From contig NZ_JAJTSZ010000006.1 in assembly GCF_021440195.1 (NCBI RefSeq), forward strand, positions 248,001 to 312,000: a DNA stretch of 64,000 nucleotides, written 5' to 3'. This document shows, piece after piece, positions 15,685 to 24,842 of the stretch. This DNA is from Dyadobacter sp. CY356. GTDB taxonomy: Bacteria; Bacteroidota; Bacteroidia; Cytophagales; Spirosomataceae. The translations under genes were made by a program, and so were the position numbers. The notes below the pieces were generated by a model. The model was given only the letters and a program-made list of their open reading frames with translations, was not told the DNA's origin and did no database searches. Numbering within the stretch: the first letter of the stretch is position 1; each line of letters begins with the position of its first letter.

Positions 15685-16242
15685 ATGGAAATTTTTCTAA
15701 GTATTTGTCTTGGACTTGGCCTGAGCGCCAGCAGCGGTTTCCGGGTTTTTCTTCCGATGCTTGTTGCCAATATCGCAACACTAAGCGGATGGATCACACC
15801 TGGTGAAGGTTTTGCGTGGATGGCAACCTGGACTGCATTTTTTGTTTTGCTTACGGCAACCATCGCTGAAATCAGCGGATATTATATTCCTTTCATCGAT
15901 AATTTACTGGACACGATCGCCACGCCGGCCGCCGTCATAGCCGGTGCTTTGCTTTCAACATCATTTATTCAAATCGATAATCCGGTTTTACACTGGGGTT
16001 TGGGATTAATTTTAGGTGGAGGAACCGCCGGATTGGTACAGGCCGGTACGGGTCTTCTGCGTTTATTTTCGTCTAAAACCACAGCAGGACTTGGTAACCC
16101 GGTGGTATCGACGGTTGAGAATATCGCTTCATTCAGTCTGTCAGGTTTAGCCGTTTTTCTGCCTATTGTTGCACTCATACTGGTAGTTCTGCTGGTACTC
16201 TGGCTTTTCAGGAGGATAGGAAGGTTAAGAAAATCTAAATAG
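15685..16242 (+). CDS. DUF4126 integral membrane protein
   Basis: 185 residues with about five hydrophobic segments, the N-terminal GLGLSASSGFRVFLPML motif and the AGLVQAGTG motif typical of DUF4126. The C-terminus is basic (RRIGRLRKSK). It is predicted to lie in the cytoplasmic membrane; its function is not known. The AraC gene starts 9 bases after its stop, so the two are probably co-transcribed. Confidence 0.8.
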   Translation: MEIFLSICLGLGLSASSGFRVFLPMLVANIATLSGWITPGEGFAWMATWTAFFVLLTATIAEISGYYIPFIDNLLDTIATPAAVIAGALLSTSFIQIDNPVLHWGLGLILGGGTAGLVQAGTGLLRLFSSKTTAGLGNPVVSTVENIASFSLSGLAVFLPIVALILVVLLVLWLFRRIGRLRKSK

Positions 16243-16251
16243 TGTGCTTTC

Positions 16252-17166
16252 ATGTTTGATACCATACCTGTTCATTCACTTCCAAAATCGCAAAGTCCGG
16301 TTCCGGCTCTGAGAATCTACCGGTTTAAAAACAGCGACAGAGCATCGAATGAAATACCGGATACCTTACCGATAACCCCTTTACCTACGGACACGCCTCA
16401 CCGGCACACGTATTATGAAATTTTGTTTATAGAAGAAGGACAGGGATTCCATGAAATCGATTTCCATTCCTACGCTATGCAGGGAACCGGGATGCATTTT
16501 TTAACACCCGGACAAGTTCATCTATTAACTTTTGCCGCACCCTGCCAGGGTTTTATCGTAGCTTTTTCAGAGGATTTTTACACTTTTTATAATCCATCTG
16601 CGACTTCACTTTCCAAATTTCCGTTTTTTCAAACCGGCAAAAGACAGCCTATACTTAGACTGACAGAAATGGAACGCCATTATTTTCACAACATTCTGGA
16701 AAATATGGTTGAGGATCATCTGGGAAATGAACCGGACCAGAACATGCTCGGACAATATCTTGGCCTGCTTCTTCAAAAATGTGCCATCATCAGTCAGAAA
16801 GGTATAAGATCTTACGAAACCTCAGCATCTTCTGTTCCAGAAATTGTAGGTCGGTTTCAGGAACTGGTTGAAAAGAATTTCAGGGAAATGCATGAAGTGC
16901 AGCAGTATGCTACCATTCTTAAAGTTTCTCCTGATTATTTGAGTAAAACGGTAAAACGGTTTCTGGGTGTGCAGACGCAGGAATATATTCTTGATAAACT
17001 ATTACTGGAAGCAAAACGGCTTCTGGTTTTCACAAATCTGAGCAGCAAAGAAATAGCTTATCATATTCATATCGAAGATCCCTCCTATTTTGGCAGAATT
17101 TTTAAAAGAAAATCCGGACTGACCCCGAATGAATACCGGGACTCTGTTCGGAAAAGTACCATTTAA
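16252..17166 (+). CDS. AraC-family transcriptional regulator
   Basis: 304 residues. The N-terminal cupin-like ligand domain (about 35-170) has RHTYYEILFIEEGQG and the MHFLTPGQVH segment. The C-terminal tandem helix-turn-helix (about 200-300) has ILKVSPDYLSKTVKRFLG and SSKEIAYHIHIEDPSYFGRIFKRKSG followed by TPNEYR. It sits on the same strand 92 bases before the GH88 operon promoter, so it is the natural candidate activator of that operon in response to a sugar. The effector is inferred, not visible. Confidence 0.92.
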   Translation: MFDTIPVHSLPKSQSPVPALRIYRFKNSDRASNEIPDTLPITPLPTDTPHRHTYYEILFIEEGQGFHEIDFHSYAMQGTGMHFLTPGQVHLLTFAAPCQGFIVAFSEDFYTFYNPSATSLSKFPFFQTGKRQPILRLTEMERHYFHNILENMVEDHLGNEPDQNMLGQYLGLLLQKCAIISQKGIRSYETSASSVPEIVGRFQELVEKNFREMHEVQQYATILKVSPDYLSKTVKRFLGVQTQEYILDKLLLEAKRLLVFTNLSSKEIAYHIHIEDPSYFGRIFKRKSGLTPNEYRDSVRKSTI

Positions 17167-17181
17167 TAACAAAAATGTACC

Positions 17182-17212
17182 TTGCCAACACTTCATTGAA
17201 AATATATCTTTG
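17182..17212 (+). promoter_or_regulatory. Promoter of the GH88 catabolic operon
   Basis: TTG at 17182-17184, a 20-base spacer and TATCTTTG at 17205-17212 match the Bacteroidota -33/-7 consensus with good spacing. It is the best-formed promoter found here. It lies between the AraC and GH88 genes and leaves a leader of about 40 bases. Confidence 0.65.
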
Positions 17213-17258
17213 TATTATCCTAAAATAAAAAGGCTAAATAATACTTTGATATTGACAC

Positions 17259-18635
17259 ATGGAGATTCGTAACGATTTGTCCGCAGCATCACTTCAACCA
17301 AAAATTGATCGGTTGTGGCAACTTTCAGCAGAAAAAATTAATCTAATTTCCAAAGAATACGATACCTCCAAAGGTTCACCGGTTTTTACGGTGCATGGAA
17401 AATACACAACCCGCGGCTGGACGGAATGGACGCAGGGTTTTCAATATGGTGCCGAAGTTTTACAATTTGATGCTACCGGAGACGAATCATTTTTAGAAAG
17501 AGCCAAAAAAAATACGGTTGATCACATGGCTTCGCATGTCAGCCATTTTGGTGTCCACGATCATGGGTTTAACAATGTGAGCACTTACGGGAATTTGCTC
17601 CGGTTAATGAATGAAGGCAGAATTGCGGAAAATAAATGGGAAAGAGATTTCTACGAATTTGCTTTGAAAATTTCCGGTGCAGTTCAGGCCAAACGCTGGA
17701 CTCCGACAAAAGATGGACAGGGATATATTCATTCATTTAATGGTCCGCATTCTTTATTTGTTGATACAATCCGCTCTGTTCGTGCCTTGATGGTGTCTCA
17801 TTTATTGGGGCATAGCCTGATGGGTGAAAATGATGTAAAAACGAGTTTGCTTGAAAGAGGAACGTTTCATTCTTTGGCCACTGCAAAGTATTCTGTTTAT
17901 TATGGCGAAGGCCGTGACAGCTACGATCTATGGGGCAGAACGGCGCATGAAAGTGTATTTAATACTACCGACGGAAATTTCCGCTGTCCCAATTCCCAAC
18001 AGGGATTTTCAGGCTTCACAACCTGGACACGCGGATTAGCCTGGGCCATGACCGGTTTTGCGGAACAACTGGAATCTCTCGCATATTTTTCAAATGAAGA
18101 ACTGGAAAAAATCGGTGGAAAAGAACATATAGAAGCAATCTATCTTAAAGCGGCAAAAGCAACCTGCGATTTCTACATAAAAAATACCGCCTCCGATGGC
18201 ATTCCATATTGGGATACCGGAGCTCCTCAACTTTACAAATTAGAAGATTATACGGCCAGGAAATCTGATCCTTACAATGATTTTGAACCAATAGACAGTT
18301 CAGCTGCTGCTATCGGCGCACAAGGATTATTGAGATTGGGAAAATATTTAAAAGATAAAAATCAGTCAAAAGAAGGAAATAAATACTGGCAGGCCGGTCT
18401 GACAACTCTGGATACACTTTTCGCGGAGCCTTATTTATCAACCGACCCAACGCATCAGGGCTTGATTTTACATTCTGTCTATCATCGTCCAAACGGCTGG
18501 GACAATATTCCGGAAGGTCAGAAAGTACCAAACGGAGAATCAAGCATGTGGGGTGATTACCACGCGAGAGAAGTGGCCCTTTACCTGCACAGGATCAACA
18601 AAGGCTTACCGTACTATACCTACTTTAATTGTTAA
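17259..18635 (+). CDS. GH88 unsaturated glucuronyl hydrolase-like enzyme
   Basis: 458 residues of (alpha/alpha)6-barrel type. HDHGFNNVSTYGNLLRL, YIHSFNGPHSLFVDTIRS, TWTRGLAWAMTGFAE, YWDTGAP, DSSAAAIGAQGLL and the C-terminal GESSMWGDYHAREVAL are GH88 landmarks. The family removes 4,5-unsaturated uronic acid from oligosaccharides made by polysaccharide lyases. No signal peptide is seen, so it should act on imported oligosaccharides in the cytoplasm. First gene of a five-gene set. Its last codons and stop are formed by the left arm of a 32-bp inverted repeat, so the natural C-terminus may have been altered. Confidence 0.88.
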   Translation: MEIRNDLSAASLQPKIDRLWQLSAEKINLISKEYDTSKGSPVFTVHGKYTTRGWTEWTQGFQYGAEVLQFDATGDESFLERAKKNTVDHMASHVSHFGVHDHGFNNVSTYGNLLRLMNEGRIAENKWERDFYEFALKISGAVQAKRWTPTKDGQGYIHSFNGPHSLFVDTIRSVRALMVSHLLGHSLMGENDVKTSLLERGTFHSLATAKYSVYYGEGRDSYDLWGRTAHESVFNTTDGNFRCPNSQQGFSGFTTWTRGLAWAMTGFAEQLESLAYFSNEELEKIGGKEHIEAIYLKAAKATCDFYIKNTASDGIPYWDTGAPQLYKLEDYTARKSDPYNDFEPIDSSAAAIGAQGLLRLGKYLKDKNQSKEGNKYWQAGLTTLDTLFAEPYLSTDPTHQGLILHSVYHRPNGWDNIPEGQKVPNGESSMWGDYHAREVALYLHRINKGLPYYTYFNC

Positions 18636-18786
18636 TGGTTAAAGGTTAATTGTTAATGATGGCGTTTGAAGCACTTTTCTTTAAATTAACTTATTGTAAA
18701 TCAATTATTTAAGTTGCTTACTACCCATCTAATTTCAAAATTTAACCAACCCAACATTAACAATTAATCCTTAACCATTAACAATT
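18627..18786. repeat. Inverted-repeat element inside the GH88 operon
   Basis: Two 32-base arms (18627-18658 and 18755-18786) are inverted copies with 30 of 32 positions matching, rich in TTAATGGTTAA, separated by 96 AT-rich bases. The left arm contains the GH88 stop; the right arm ends just before the next ATG. It looks like a small MITE-like element or a large mRNA hairpin. Confidence 0.75.
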
Positions 18787-18791
18787 AAAAA

Positions 18792-19610
18792 ATGATTTCT
18801 CTCGATCGTTGTTGCATTCATACCATCACCACCAAACCCTGGGCACTTCCGGAGGCTGTTGAAAAATATGCGGCGGCGGGTGTTAAAGGTATTAGTGTAT
18901 GGCAGAATGCTATGGAAGGTATTGGTCCGAGACGCGCTGGGGAAATTATTCGTGCCTCAGGGCTTGAAATCGTGTCTTACGTTCGGGGCGGTTTTTTTCC
19001 GCATACAAGCAGCGCAGGAAGGGCTCAGGCAATTGATCATAATAAAAAATTACTGGAAGAAGCTGCCGCTTTGGGTGCTCCCATGATTGTTCTGGTTTGC
19101 GGAGCTTCGCCAGATCAGTCGCTTGATACTTCCAGAAATCAGATCCGCGAAGGTATTGAAGCCATTTTGCCATTGGCAGAAAAACTGAATGTAAAACTGG
19201 CCATTGAGCCATTGCATCCGATGTATGCTGCTGATCGTTCGGCAATTAACACATTGGCGCAGGCCAATGATATGGCAGAATATTTCAGGTCAGATTATGT
19301 AGGTGTGGCTGTGGATGTCTATCATTTATGGTGGGATCCGCAACTGGAAAAAGAAATAGCCCGCTGTGGTTTGAATGGAAATCTTTTCGCTTACCACGTT
19401 TGTGACTGGAAAGTAAACACCATTGATATGCTAAATGATCGGGGTTTGATGGGTGAAGGTTGTATTGATCTGAAAAAAATCCGTAGCTGTGTGGAAGCAA
19501 CCGGTTTTAATGGATTTTGTGAAGTAGAAATATTTTCAAATATACACTGGGCAAAAGATCGGGATATTTTTCTTGAAGAAATTACAAGAGCTTTTATTGA
19601 ACATGTATGA
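18792..19610 (+). CDS. TIM-barrel sugar isomerase/epimerase
   Basis: 272 residues of the xylose-isomerase-like AP_endonuc_2 fold. The metal site is visible as Glu in AIEPLHP, Asp in VAVDVYHLWWD, His in AYHVCDW and Glu in CEVEIFS. The family includes sugar and sugar-phosphate isomerases, epimerases and some dehydratases. It is cytoplasmic. It follows GH88 and precedes a Gfo/Idh/MocA dehydrogenase, a pairing usual for oxidise-then-isomerise sugar pathways. The exact substrate is not determined. Confidence 0.85.
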   Translation: MISLDRCCIHTITTKPWALPEAVEKYAAAGVKGISVWQNAMEGIGPRRAGEIIRASGLEIVSYVRGGFFPHTSSAGRAQAIDHNKKLLEEAAALGAPMIVLVCGASPDQSLDTSRNQIREGIEAILPLAEKLNVKLAIEPLHPMYAADRSAINTLAQANDMAEYFRSDYVGVAVDVYHLWWDPQLEKEIARCGLNGNLFAYHVCDWKVNTIDMLNDRGLMGEGCIDLKKIRSCVEATGFNGFCEVEIFSNIHWAKDRDIFLEEITRAFIEHV

Positions 19611-19682
19611 AAGCAGCAATAAACATAAACCTTTCAAAATTAAAAAGCTGACAGCTAACAACTCTTCGCTAAAACCTAAGAA

Positions 19683-20828
19683 ATGACTACTCATACGATC
19701 GGTATTATCATGAACGGCGTAACGGGCCGAATGGGAACCAACCAGCATTTGCTACGCTCCATCGTTGCCATCATCGAACAAGGCGGTGTTAAGATTTCAG
19801 CAGACGAAATCATTATGCCTGACCCGATTCTGGTTGGAAGAAATAAAGCGAAACTGGAAGCTTTGGGAAAACAGTCCGGTATAACAAAATTTACTACTGA
19901 CCTCGATTCTGTTTTAACAGATCCGCATTTTCAGATTTATTTTGATGCGCAGGTAACCGGTCGCAGGGCGCCAGCGGTAAAAAAAGCAATTTTGGCCGGG
20001 AAACATATTTATTGTGAAAAACCCACGGGTACTACAACCGAAGAAGCACTTGAACTTTACGCTCTGGCAACCGCAGCCGGACTTAAAAACGGTGTAGTTC
20101 AGGATAAATTATGGCTTCCGGGCATGTTGAAATTGAAACGGTTAATGGAAAGCGGTTTCTTTGGCAAGATACTTTCCGTACGTGGAGAATTTGGTTATTG
20201 GGTTTTTGAAGGTCATTCAATTCCTGCACAACGTCCATCCTGGAATTACAGAAAAGAGGATGACGGCGGGATTATCGTTGATATGCTTTGTCACTGGCGG
20301 TATGTGCTGGATAATCTTTTCGGAAAAGTAAAAGCGGTTTCCTGTTTGGGTGCCACACATATTCCGGAAAGAATTGATGAAAACGGCAAGCCATATATAT
20401 GCACAGCCGACGATGCATGTTATGCAACCTTCGAATTAGAAGGCGATGTCATTGCCCAGTTCAATTCTTCCTGGACGGTTCGCGTTCGTCGCGACGATCT
20501 GCTGACTTTGCAGGTTGACGGTACCAACGGTTCTGCCGTGGCCGGTTTGAGGGAATGTTATACCCAGCATTATGGAAACACCCCAAAACCGGTCTGGAAC
20601 CCGGACATTGCTCAGCCTATTCCATTTTTTGATGGCTGGTCAAAAGTACCGGAACAGGAAAATTTTGACAATGCTTTTAAAGCACAATGGGAATTATATC
20701 TCAAACATGTGGTAAAAGACACACCGTTTCCATGGGATCTGAAAGCCGGAGCACGCGGTGTTCAGCTGGCCGAAAAAGGTATTGAGAGCTGGGAAAAACG
20801 TCAATGGGTTACTATTGACGAATTATAA
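19683..20828 (+). CDS. Gfo/Idh/MocA-family oxidoreductase, cytoplasmic
   Basis: 381 residues. The N-terminal Rossmann fold starts GIIMNGVTGRMG. The family EKP motif is present (HIYCEKPTGTTTEEAL), and the C-terminal alpha/beta substrate domain includes DMLCHWRYVLDN. It would oxidise or reduce a sugar or sugar acid using NAD(P). No signal peptide. Middle gene of the GH88 operon, 30 bases before the SDR gene, so it likely acts on the sugar released by GH88 or a derivative. Confidence 0.88.
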   Translation: MTTHTIGIIMNGVTGRMGTNQHLLRSIVAIIEQGGVKISADEIIMPDPILVGRNKAKLEALGKQSGITKFTTDLDSVLTDPHFQIYFDAQVTGRRAPAVKKAILAGKHIYCEKPTGTTTEEALELYALATAAGLKNGVVQDKLWLPGMLKLKRLMESGFFGKILSVRGEFGYWVFEGHSIPAQRPSWNYRKEDDGGIIVDMLCHWRYVLDNLFGKVKAVSCLGATHIPERIDENGKPYICTADDACYATFELEGDVIAQFNSSWTVRVRRDDLLTLQVDGTNGSAVAGLRECYTQHYGNTPKPVWNPDIAQPIPFFDGWSKVPEQENFDNAFKAQWELYLKHVVKDTPFPWDLKAGARGVQLAEKGIESWEKRQWVTIDEL

Positions 20829-20858
20829 AAGTCTTATCATAAATCAACATACTTTTTT

Positions 20859-21629
20859 ATGAAAAAGACCGCACTTATTACAGGAGGGAGCCGGGGAATT
20901 GGCTTTGGCATTGCAAAAGCTTTGGCAAAAGAAGGATTCAATCTGGCCATTAATGGTGTCCGTGACGAAGAAAACGCAGCAGAAGCCCTGGAAGAACTCA
21001 GGCAGCTTGGCGCGGAGGTTCTTTACTGTCAGGGAAGTATTGCTATTGCAGAAGACCGGGAAAAGATTATTTCAAAAGCCTATGATTTTTTTGGACAAAT
21101 AAATTTGCTCGTCAATAATGCAGGAATAGCTCCACGCGTAAGAATGGATTTGCTTGAAACTACACCTGAAAATTATCAGGAAGTATTGACAACAAATCTG
21201 GAAGGACCATTTTTTTTCACCCAGAGTGTTGCAAAAAAAATGGCTCATACAAAACAAAATAATCATGCTTTTGAAGCAACGATCATATTTGTCACATCCA
21301 TTTCAGCAACGGTTGTATCTATAAATCGTGGAGAATATTGTGTTTCGAAAGCCGGTCTTGCTATGACCAGCGCACTTTTCGCAGTTCGGATGGCAGAATA
21401 TAATATTCCTGTATTTGAAATCCGTCCTGGTGTAATCGCCACGGATATGACTTCCAAAGTTCAGGATAAATATAACAATCTGTTTGAAAATGGTATGGCT
21501 TTGCAGCCTCGCTGGGGAACACCGGAAGATGTTGGGAAAGCCGTTGCATCACTCACAAGAGGGGATTTCCCCTATTCTACCGGCCAGGTAATTGGTGTAG
21601 ATGGAGGAATGCTGATCGACAGACTTTGA
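20859..21629 (+). CDS. Short-chain dehydrogenase/reductase
   Basis: 256 residues with all classical SDR landmarks: TGGSRGIG near the N-terminus, NNAG, the YCVSK catalytic Tyr-x-x-x-Lys and the IRPGVI segment. A Ser upstream in FVTSISA completes the triad. It is often labelled 3-ketoacyl-ACP reductase by similarity, but the operon context points to a sugar or keto-acid reductase, possibly analogous to KduD of pectin breakdown. That function is inferred from neighbours only. Confidence 0.88.
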   Translation: MKKTALITGGSRGIGFGIAKALAKEGFNLAINGVRDEENAAEALEELRQLGAEVLYCQGSIAIAEDREKIISKAYDFFGQINLLVNNAGIAPRVRMDLLETTPENYQEVLTTNLEGPFFFTQSVAKKMAHTKQNNHAFEATIIFVTSISATVVSINRGEYCVSKAGLAMTSALFAVRMAEYNIPVFEIRPGVIATDMTSKVQDKYNNLFENGMALQPRWGTPEDVGKAVASLTRGDFPYSTGQVIGVDGGMLIDRL

Positions 21630-21769
21630 TTTAGCTGTTGGCTTTTAGCGTTTGGCTATTAGCTTTTTGGCTCGTCGATAATTATTCGCTCTTCCAGTTT
21701 TTCTTAATGACAGTATATTCTAATGATCCAGACTAACGCCTAAACACTAATAGCTAATCCCTAAAACCC

Positions 21770-23011
21770 ATGTCAGCCATTCCACAATCCCGTCCGTCTT
21801 TGGTATCACAACTTTTGCAAGTGCCGGTTATCGTTGCCGCACTGGGTTATCTGGTTGATATGTATGATCTTTTTCTATTTAGTGTGGTGCGTGTTCCAAG
21901 TCTGAAAGCACTAAATGTTGCAGACGACCAGTTGTTAACGCAAGGAATAAAACTGCTGAATTATCAGATGGCCGGTATGCTGATCGGCGGTGTTTTATGG
22001 GGAATTCTGGCAGATAAAAAGGGACGACTTTCGGTGCTTTTTGGATCCATTATCATGTATTCATTAGCAAATATCAGTAATGGATTTGTCACTTCGGTTG
22101 ATCAATATGCGATTCTACGTTTTGTAGCTGGTGTGGGTTTGGCGGGAGAACTGGGTGCAGGAATAACGCTGGTGACGGAAGTTTTACCAAAAGAAGTTCG
22201 GGGGTATGGAACAACGCTGGTTGCAACGCTCGGTGTCATGGGTGCCATTCTGGCCTATTTTGTAGCTGATTTATTTGCCTGGAGGGTTTCTTATTTCGTG
22301 GGAGGTGGAATGGGACTGATACTTTTAGTACTGAGATTCAATGTGTTTGAATCAGGTATGTTTCAAAAAATAAAAGAGAAAAGTGTTGATCAGGGAAATA
22401 TTCTGATGATCATCGGCAACGGTAAAAGATTCAGCAAATATCTGATGGCGATCCTGGTTGGACTTCCGATCTGGTTTGTTGTTGGTATCCTAATCACATT
22501 TTCACCTGAATTTGGTCATGCCAAAGGAATTGTTGGCGTCAATGCAGGCAAAGCGGTTATGCTTGCTTTTTCAGGGCAGGTTTTCGGCGACATTGCCAGC
22601 GGATTATTAAGTCAGTATTTGCAAAGTCGTAAAAAAGTAATTGGACTTTTCATCATACTATCTCTTTGTATGATGATCACCTACCTGCTGATTCCTTTGA
22701 AGGATGCTTTTTCCTTTTACATCGTTTGTGCGTTTTTAGGATTTTGTAACGGATACTGGACATTATTCATCACCATCGCGGCCGAACTTTTCGGAACTAA
22801 CCTTCGGGCAACGGTAGCTACAACCGTTCCTAATTTTGTTCGCGGTGCTACAATTCCGTTAGCGACTTTATTTGTTCAGTTCAAACCAAATCTTGGCGTA
22901 ATTAACAGTGGACTTACCTTGGGGATTATTACAAGTGTAATTGCTTTGATCGCGCTGTACTTTTTGGAAGAAACATTTACGAAGGATATGAATTTTGTGG
23001 AGAAGGATTAA
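21770..23011 (+). CDS. MFS transporter
   Basis: 413 residues with about 12 membrane helices. DMYDLFLFSVVR in helix 1, the A-motif GVLWGILADKKGR between helices 2 and 3, and RFVAGVGLAGELGAG in helix 4 are typical of MHS/AAHS-type permeases for organic acids and sugars. As the last gene of the GH88 operon it likely imports the uronic acid or oligosaccharide used by the upstream enzymes. A degenerate inverted repeat of TTAGC/TTGGC type (about 21640-21765) separates it from the SDR gene. Confidence 0.88.
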   Translation: MSAIPQSRPSLVSQLLQVPVIVAALGYLVDMYDLFLFSVVRVPSLKALNVADDQLLTQGIKLLNYQMAGMLIGGVLWGILADKKGRLSVLFGSIIMYSLANISNGFVTSVDQYAILRFVAGVGLAGELGAGITLVTEVLPKEVRGYGTTLVATLGVMGAILAYFVADLFAWRVSYFVGGGMGLILLVLRFNVFESGMFQKIKEKSVDQGNILMIIGNGKRFSKYLMAILVGLPIWFVVGILITFSPEFGHAKGIVGVNAGKAVMLAFSGQVFGDIASGLLSQYLQSRKKVIGLFIILSLCMMITYLLIPLKDAFSFYIVCAFLGFCNGYWTLFITIAAELFGTNLRATVATTVPNFVRGATIPLATLFVQFKPNLGVINSGLTLGIITSVIALIALYFLEETFTKDMNFVEKD

Positions 23012-23455
23012 AATAGTTTTTTTTAGTTTCCGGCAAAATACCTTTTTCCCTTTCCATTTCCATTTCCAGGGAATAAATTCCCTGGCTACAATGTCGGCCG
23101 TACCTACGGTACTGGACAATGGCTTTGGACTAATGATATAATATTCAGAGATTTAATTTCCAAAAATAGGAAACGTAAAATTTATTATTAAAACATGCCG
23201 GCGGCATGGCCGATTTCTTTGAGGAAACAATCTTCTCACCAAGCTAATTTTCCGATTCTACGTTTTTCCGATTAGGATTTTCACAAAACCGCATTAGCTC
23301 TTTCTACCGCTTAATTACTTATTTATTCCTAATACCACTTATCACCAAAAACCATCTATTCATGTACTTTGTTATACATAGTACCTGCCATCACCCTACC
23401 TTTGATTCATCAATAAGGGAAACAAATCACATTCAATTTTAAAATATACATAGCC
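23012..23455. repeat. Gap with REP-like palindromes upstream of the 127-residue family
   Basis: Around 23066-23113 there is a palindrome CCAGGGAATAAATTCCCTGG followed by CTACAATGTCGGCCGT, and a second inverted repeat CATGCCG/CGGCATG at 23194-23208. The right-hand part (from about 23280) is the start of the duplicated block and carries the promoter of the first 127-residue gene. No gene was seen. Confidence 0.6.
23397..23404 (+). promoter_or_regulatory. -7 box for the first 127-residue gene
   Basis: TACCTTTG matches TAnnTTTG, 52 bases before the ATG at 23456. A TTG (23369-23371) lies 25 bases upstream of it. The same arrangement recurs in the duplicated copy at 24784. Confidence 0.45.
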
Positions 23456-23839
23456 ATGAAAAATTCAATCAAAAATATCGCTGTCGCTTTCGCATTTGTT
23501 ACTTCTTTCGCTTTTGCTGCTAACGCCGAAAACAAAGAAACTAAAAAAGCTTCCGCTTTCGGAACGGGTGTTTACATCAATAAAGGCGGAAAAATCAATG
23601 TGTTAGTTGATAAAGCTGATAATAACGCAGCGACGACCATACTGGTAAAAAACGAACAAGGTGAAGTTGTTTACCGTGAAGTAGTTGAAAAAGGAAATCA
23701 AAAATTCGGTCGCCAGTTGAACGTTAAAGATCTTGAAGCCGGTAAATATGACATTGATGTAATCAGCAAAAACGAAACACAAACCAAATCATTCCAGTTA
23801 TCAGATCAAAAAACAGAACGTGTTTTAACGATCAAATAA
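23456..23839 (+). CDS. 127-residue secreted beta-rich protein, copy 1
   Basis: Signal peptide about 1-24 (hydrophobic core, cleavage after ANA), then about 103 residues. The core reads GTGVYINKGGKINVLVDK, TTILVKNEQGEVVYREVVEKG, FGRQLNV and AGKYDIDVI. The pattern of alternating strands with xVKNxxGxVVYRE and LxxGKY resembles the Ig-like beta-sandwich of type IX secretion C-terminal domains and DUF3244-like proteins, but it stands alone. Role unknown; it should be periplasmic or exported. First of five paralogues, 125 of 127 residues identical to copy 3. Confidence 0.8.
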   Translation: MKNSIKNIAVAFAFVTSFAFAANAENKETKKASAFGTGVYINKGGKINVLVDKADNNAATTILVKNEQGEVVYREVVEKGNQKFGRQLNVKDLEAGKYDIDVISKNETQTKSFQLSDQKTERVLTIK

Positions 23840-23906
23840 GACTTTTTTCAAGATTCATTATTAGCCATTCATAAAGAAAATTAGCCATACTTTAAAAAAA
23901 ACAGCC

Positions 23907-24290
23907 ATGAAAACTTACATCAAAAATATCGCCATTGCCTTTGCACTTGTTACTTCTGTTGCTTTCAATGCTAATGCAGAAGATAAAGAAACAAAAAAAG
24001 CTTCTGCCCTGAATACTGGTGTTTACATTAATAAAAATGGGAAAATTAATGTATTTGTTGACAAACTCAATAACGATTCCAACACGATGATCCTGGTTAA
24101 AAATGCAGCCGGAGATATTGTTTATCGTGAAGTTGTTGAAAAAGGATACCAAAAATTCGGACGTATTTTAAATGTGGACGAGCTTACCCCAGGGAAATAT
24201 GAAATCAAAGTGAGCACTAAAAATGATTCTCAAACCAAATCATTTCAATTAACAGAACCTCTTGTCGAACGGGTTGTGTCGATTAAATAA
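23907..24290 (+). CDS. 127-residue secreted beta-rich protein, copy 2
   Basis: Same length and layout as copy 1: signal peptide beginning MKTYIKNIAIAFALVTS, then INKNGKINVFVDKLNND, ILVKNAAGDIVYREVVEKG and TPGKYEIKVS. It starts 67 bases after copy 1, so the pair is probably one transcript, ended by the hairpin at 24320. Its signal peptide is nearly identical to that of copy 4, whereas the mature parts have diverged clearly. Function unknown. Confidence 0.8.
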   Translation: MKTYIKNIAIAFALVTSVAFNANAEDKETKKASALNTGVYINKNGKINVFVDKLNNDSNTMILVKNAAGDIVYREVVEKGYQKFGRILNVDELTPGKYEIKVSTKNDSQTKSFQLTEPLVERVVSIK

Positions 24291-24319
24291 AAGCATAGAA
24301 ATATTAAGTTTTGAAAATG

Positions 24320-24346
24320 GCTTTCGTGAAAACGAAAGCTTTTTTT
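24320..24346 (+). terminator. Intrinsic terminator after copy 2
   Basis: GCTTTCGT / ACGAAAGC stem with a GAAA tetraloop, followed by seven T residues. Confidence 0.8.
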
Positions 24347-24783
24347 GTTTTATTAACGATGAAATTAATTCCGGTCAGAATCCCAGGGAATAAATTCCCT
24401 GGCTACAATGTCGGCCGTGCTTACAGCACTAGAAAATGTCATAGGCATCCATCATATATTGTAAAAAGATTTCCCTTTGATAATTCGCAATCTGCATGAT
24501 TACAAAATGCCATAGGCATGAACGACATGATAGCCAGGGATTTTAATCCCTGTGTCAGCGGCAATCCCGGCGTTCATAAAATGCCGTAGGCATGGCCAAT
24601 TTGATTCAAATTACAATCCCCTCAAAAAACTAATTTTCACTATTCTACATAGTCCAGATCATTAATTCACAAAACCACAACACCATTTTTTTACCGCTTA
24701 ATTACTCATTTATTCCCCATACCACTTATCACTGAAAACCATCCATTCGTGTACTTTGTTATACATAGTACCTGCCATCACCC

Positions 24784-24791
24784 TACCTTTG
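24784..24791 (+). promoter_or_regulatory. -7 box for the third 127-residue gene
   Basis: TACCTTTG, 52 bases before the ATG at 24843, an exact duplicate of the arrangement at 23397. Copy 3 therefore has its own promoter. Confidence 0.45.
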
Positions 24792-24842
24792 ATTCATCAA
24801 TAAGGGAAACAAATCACATTCAATTTTAAAATATACATAGCC

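Larger units (their letters stand above)
24291..24842. repeat. Gap with REP-like palindromes between the duplicated gene pairs
   Basis: After the terminator come two REP-like units: about 24383-24430 (CCAGGGAATAAATTCCCTGG then CTACAATGTCGGCCGTGC, as at 23066) and about 24530-24600 (GCCAGGGATTTTAATCCCTG and ATGCCGTAGGCAT). From about 24667 the sequence repeats the region upstream of copy 1. No gene was seen. Confidence 0.6.

Noticed and set aside
24311..24499. A 62-codon frame starting in the terminator after copy 2
   Set aside because: It is largely translation of a REP-like palindrome; the same kind of spurious peptide arises at 22868-23119.
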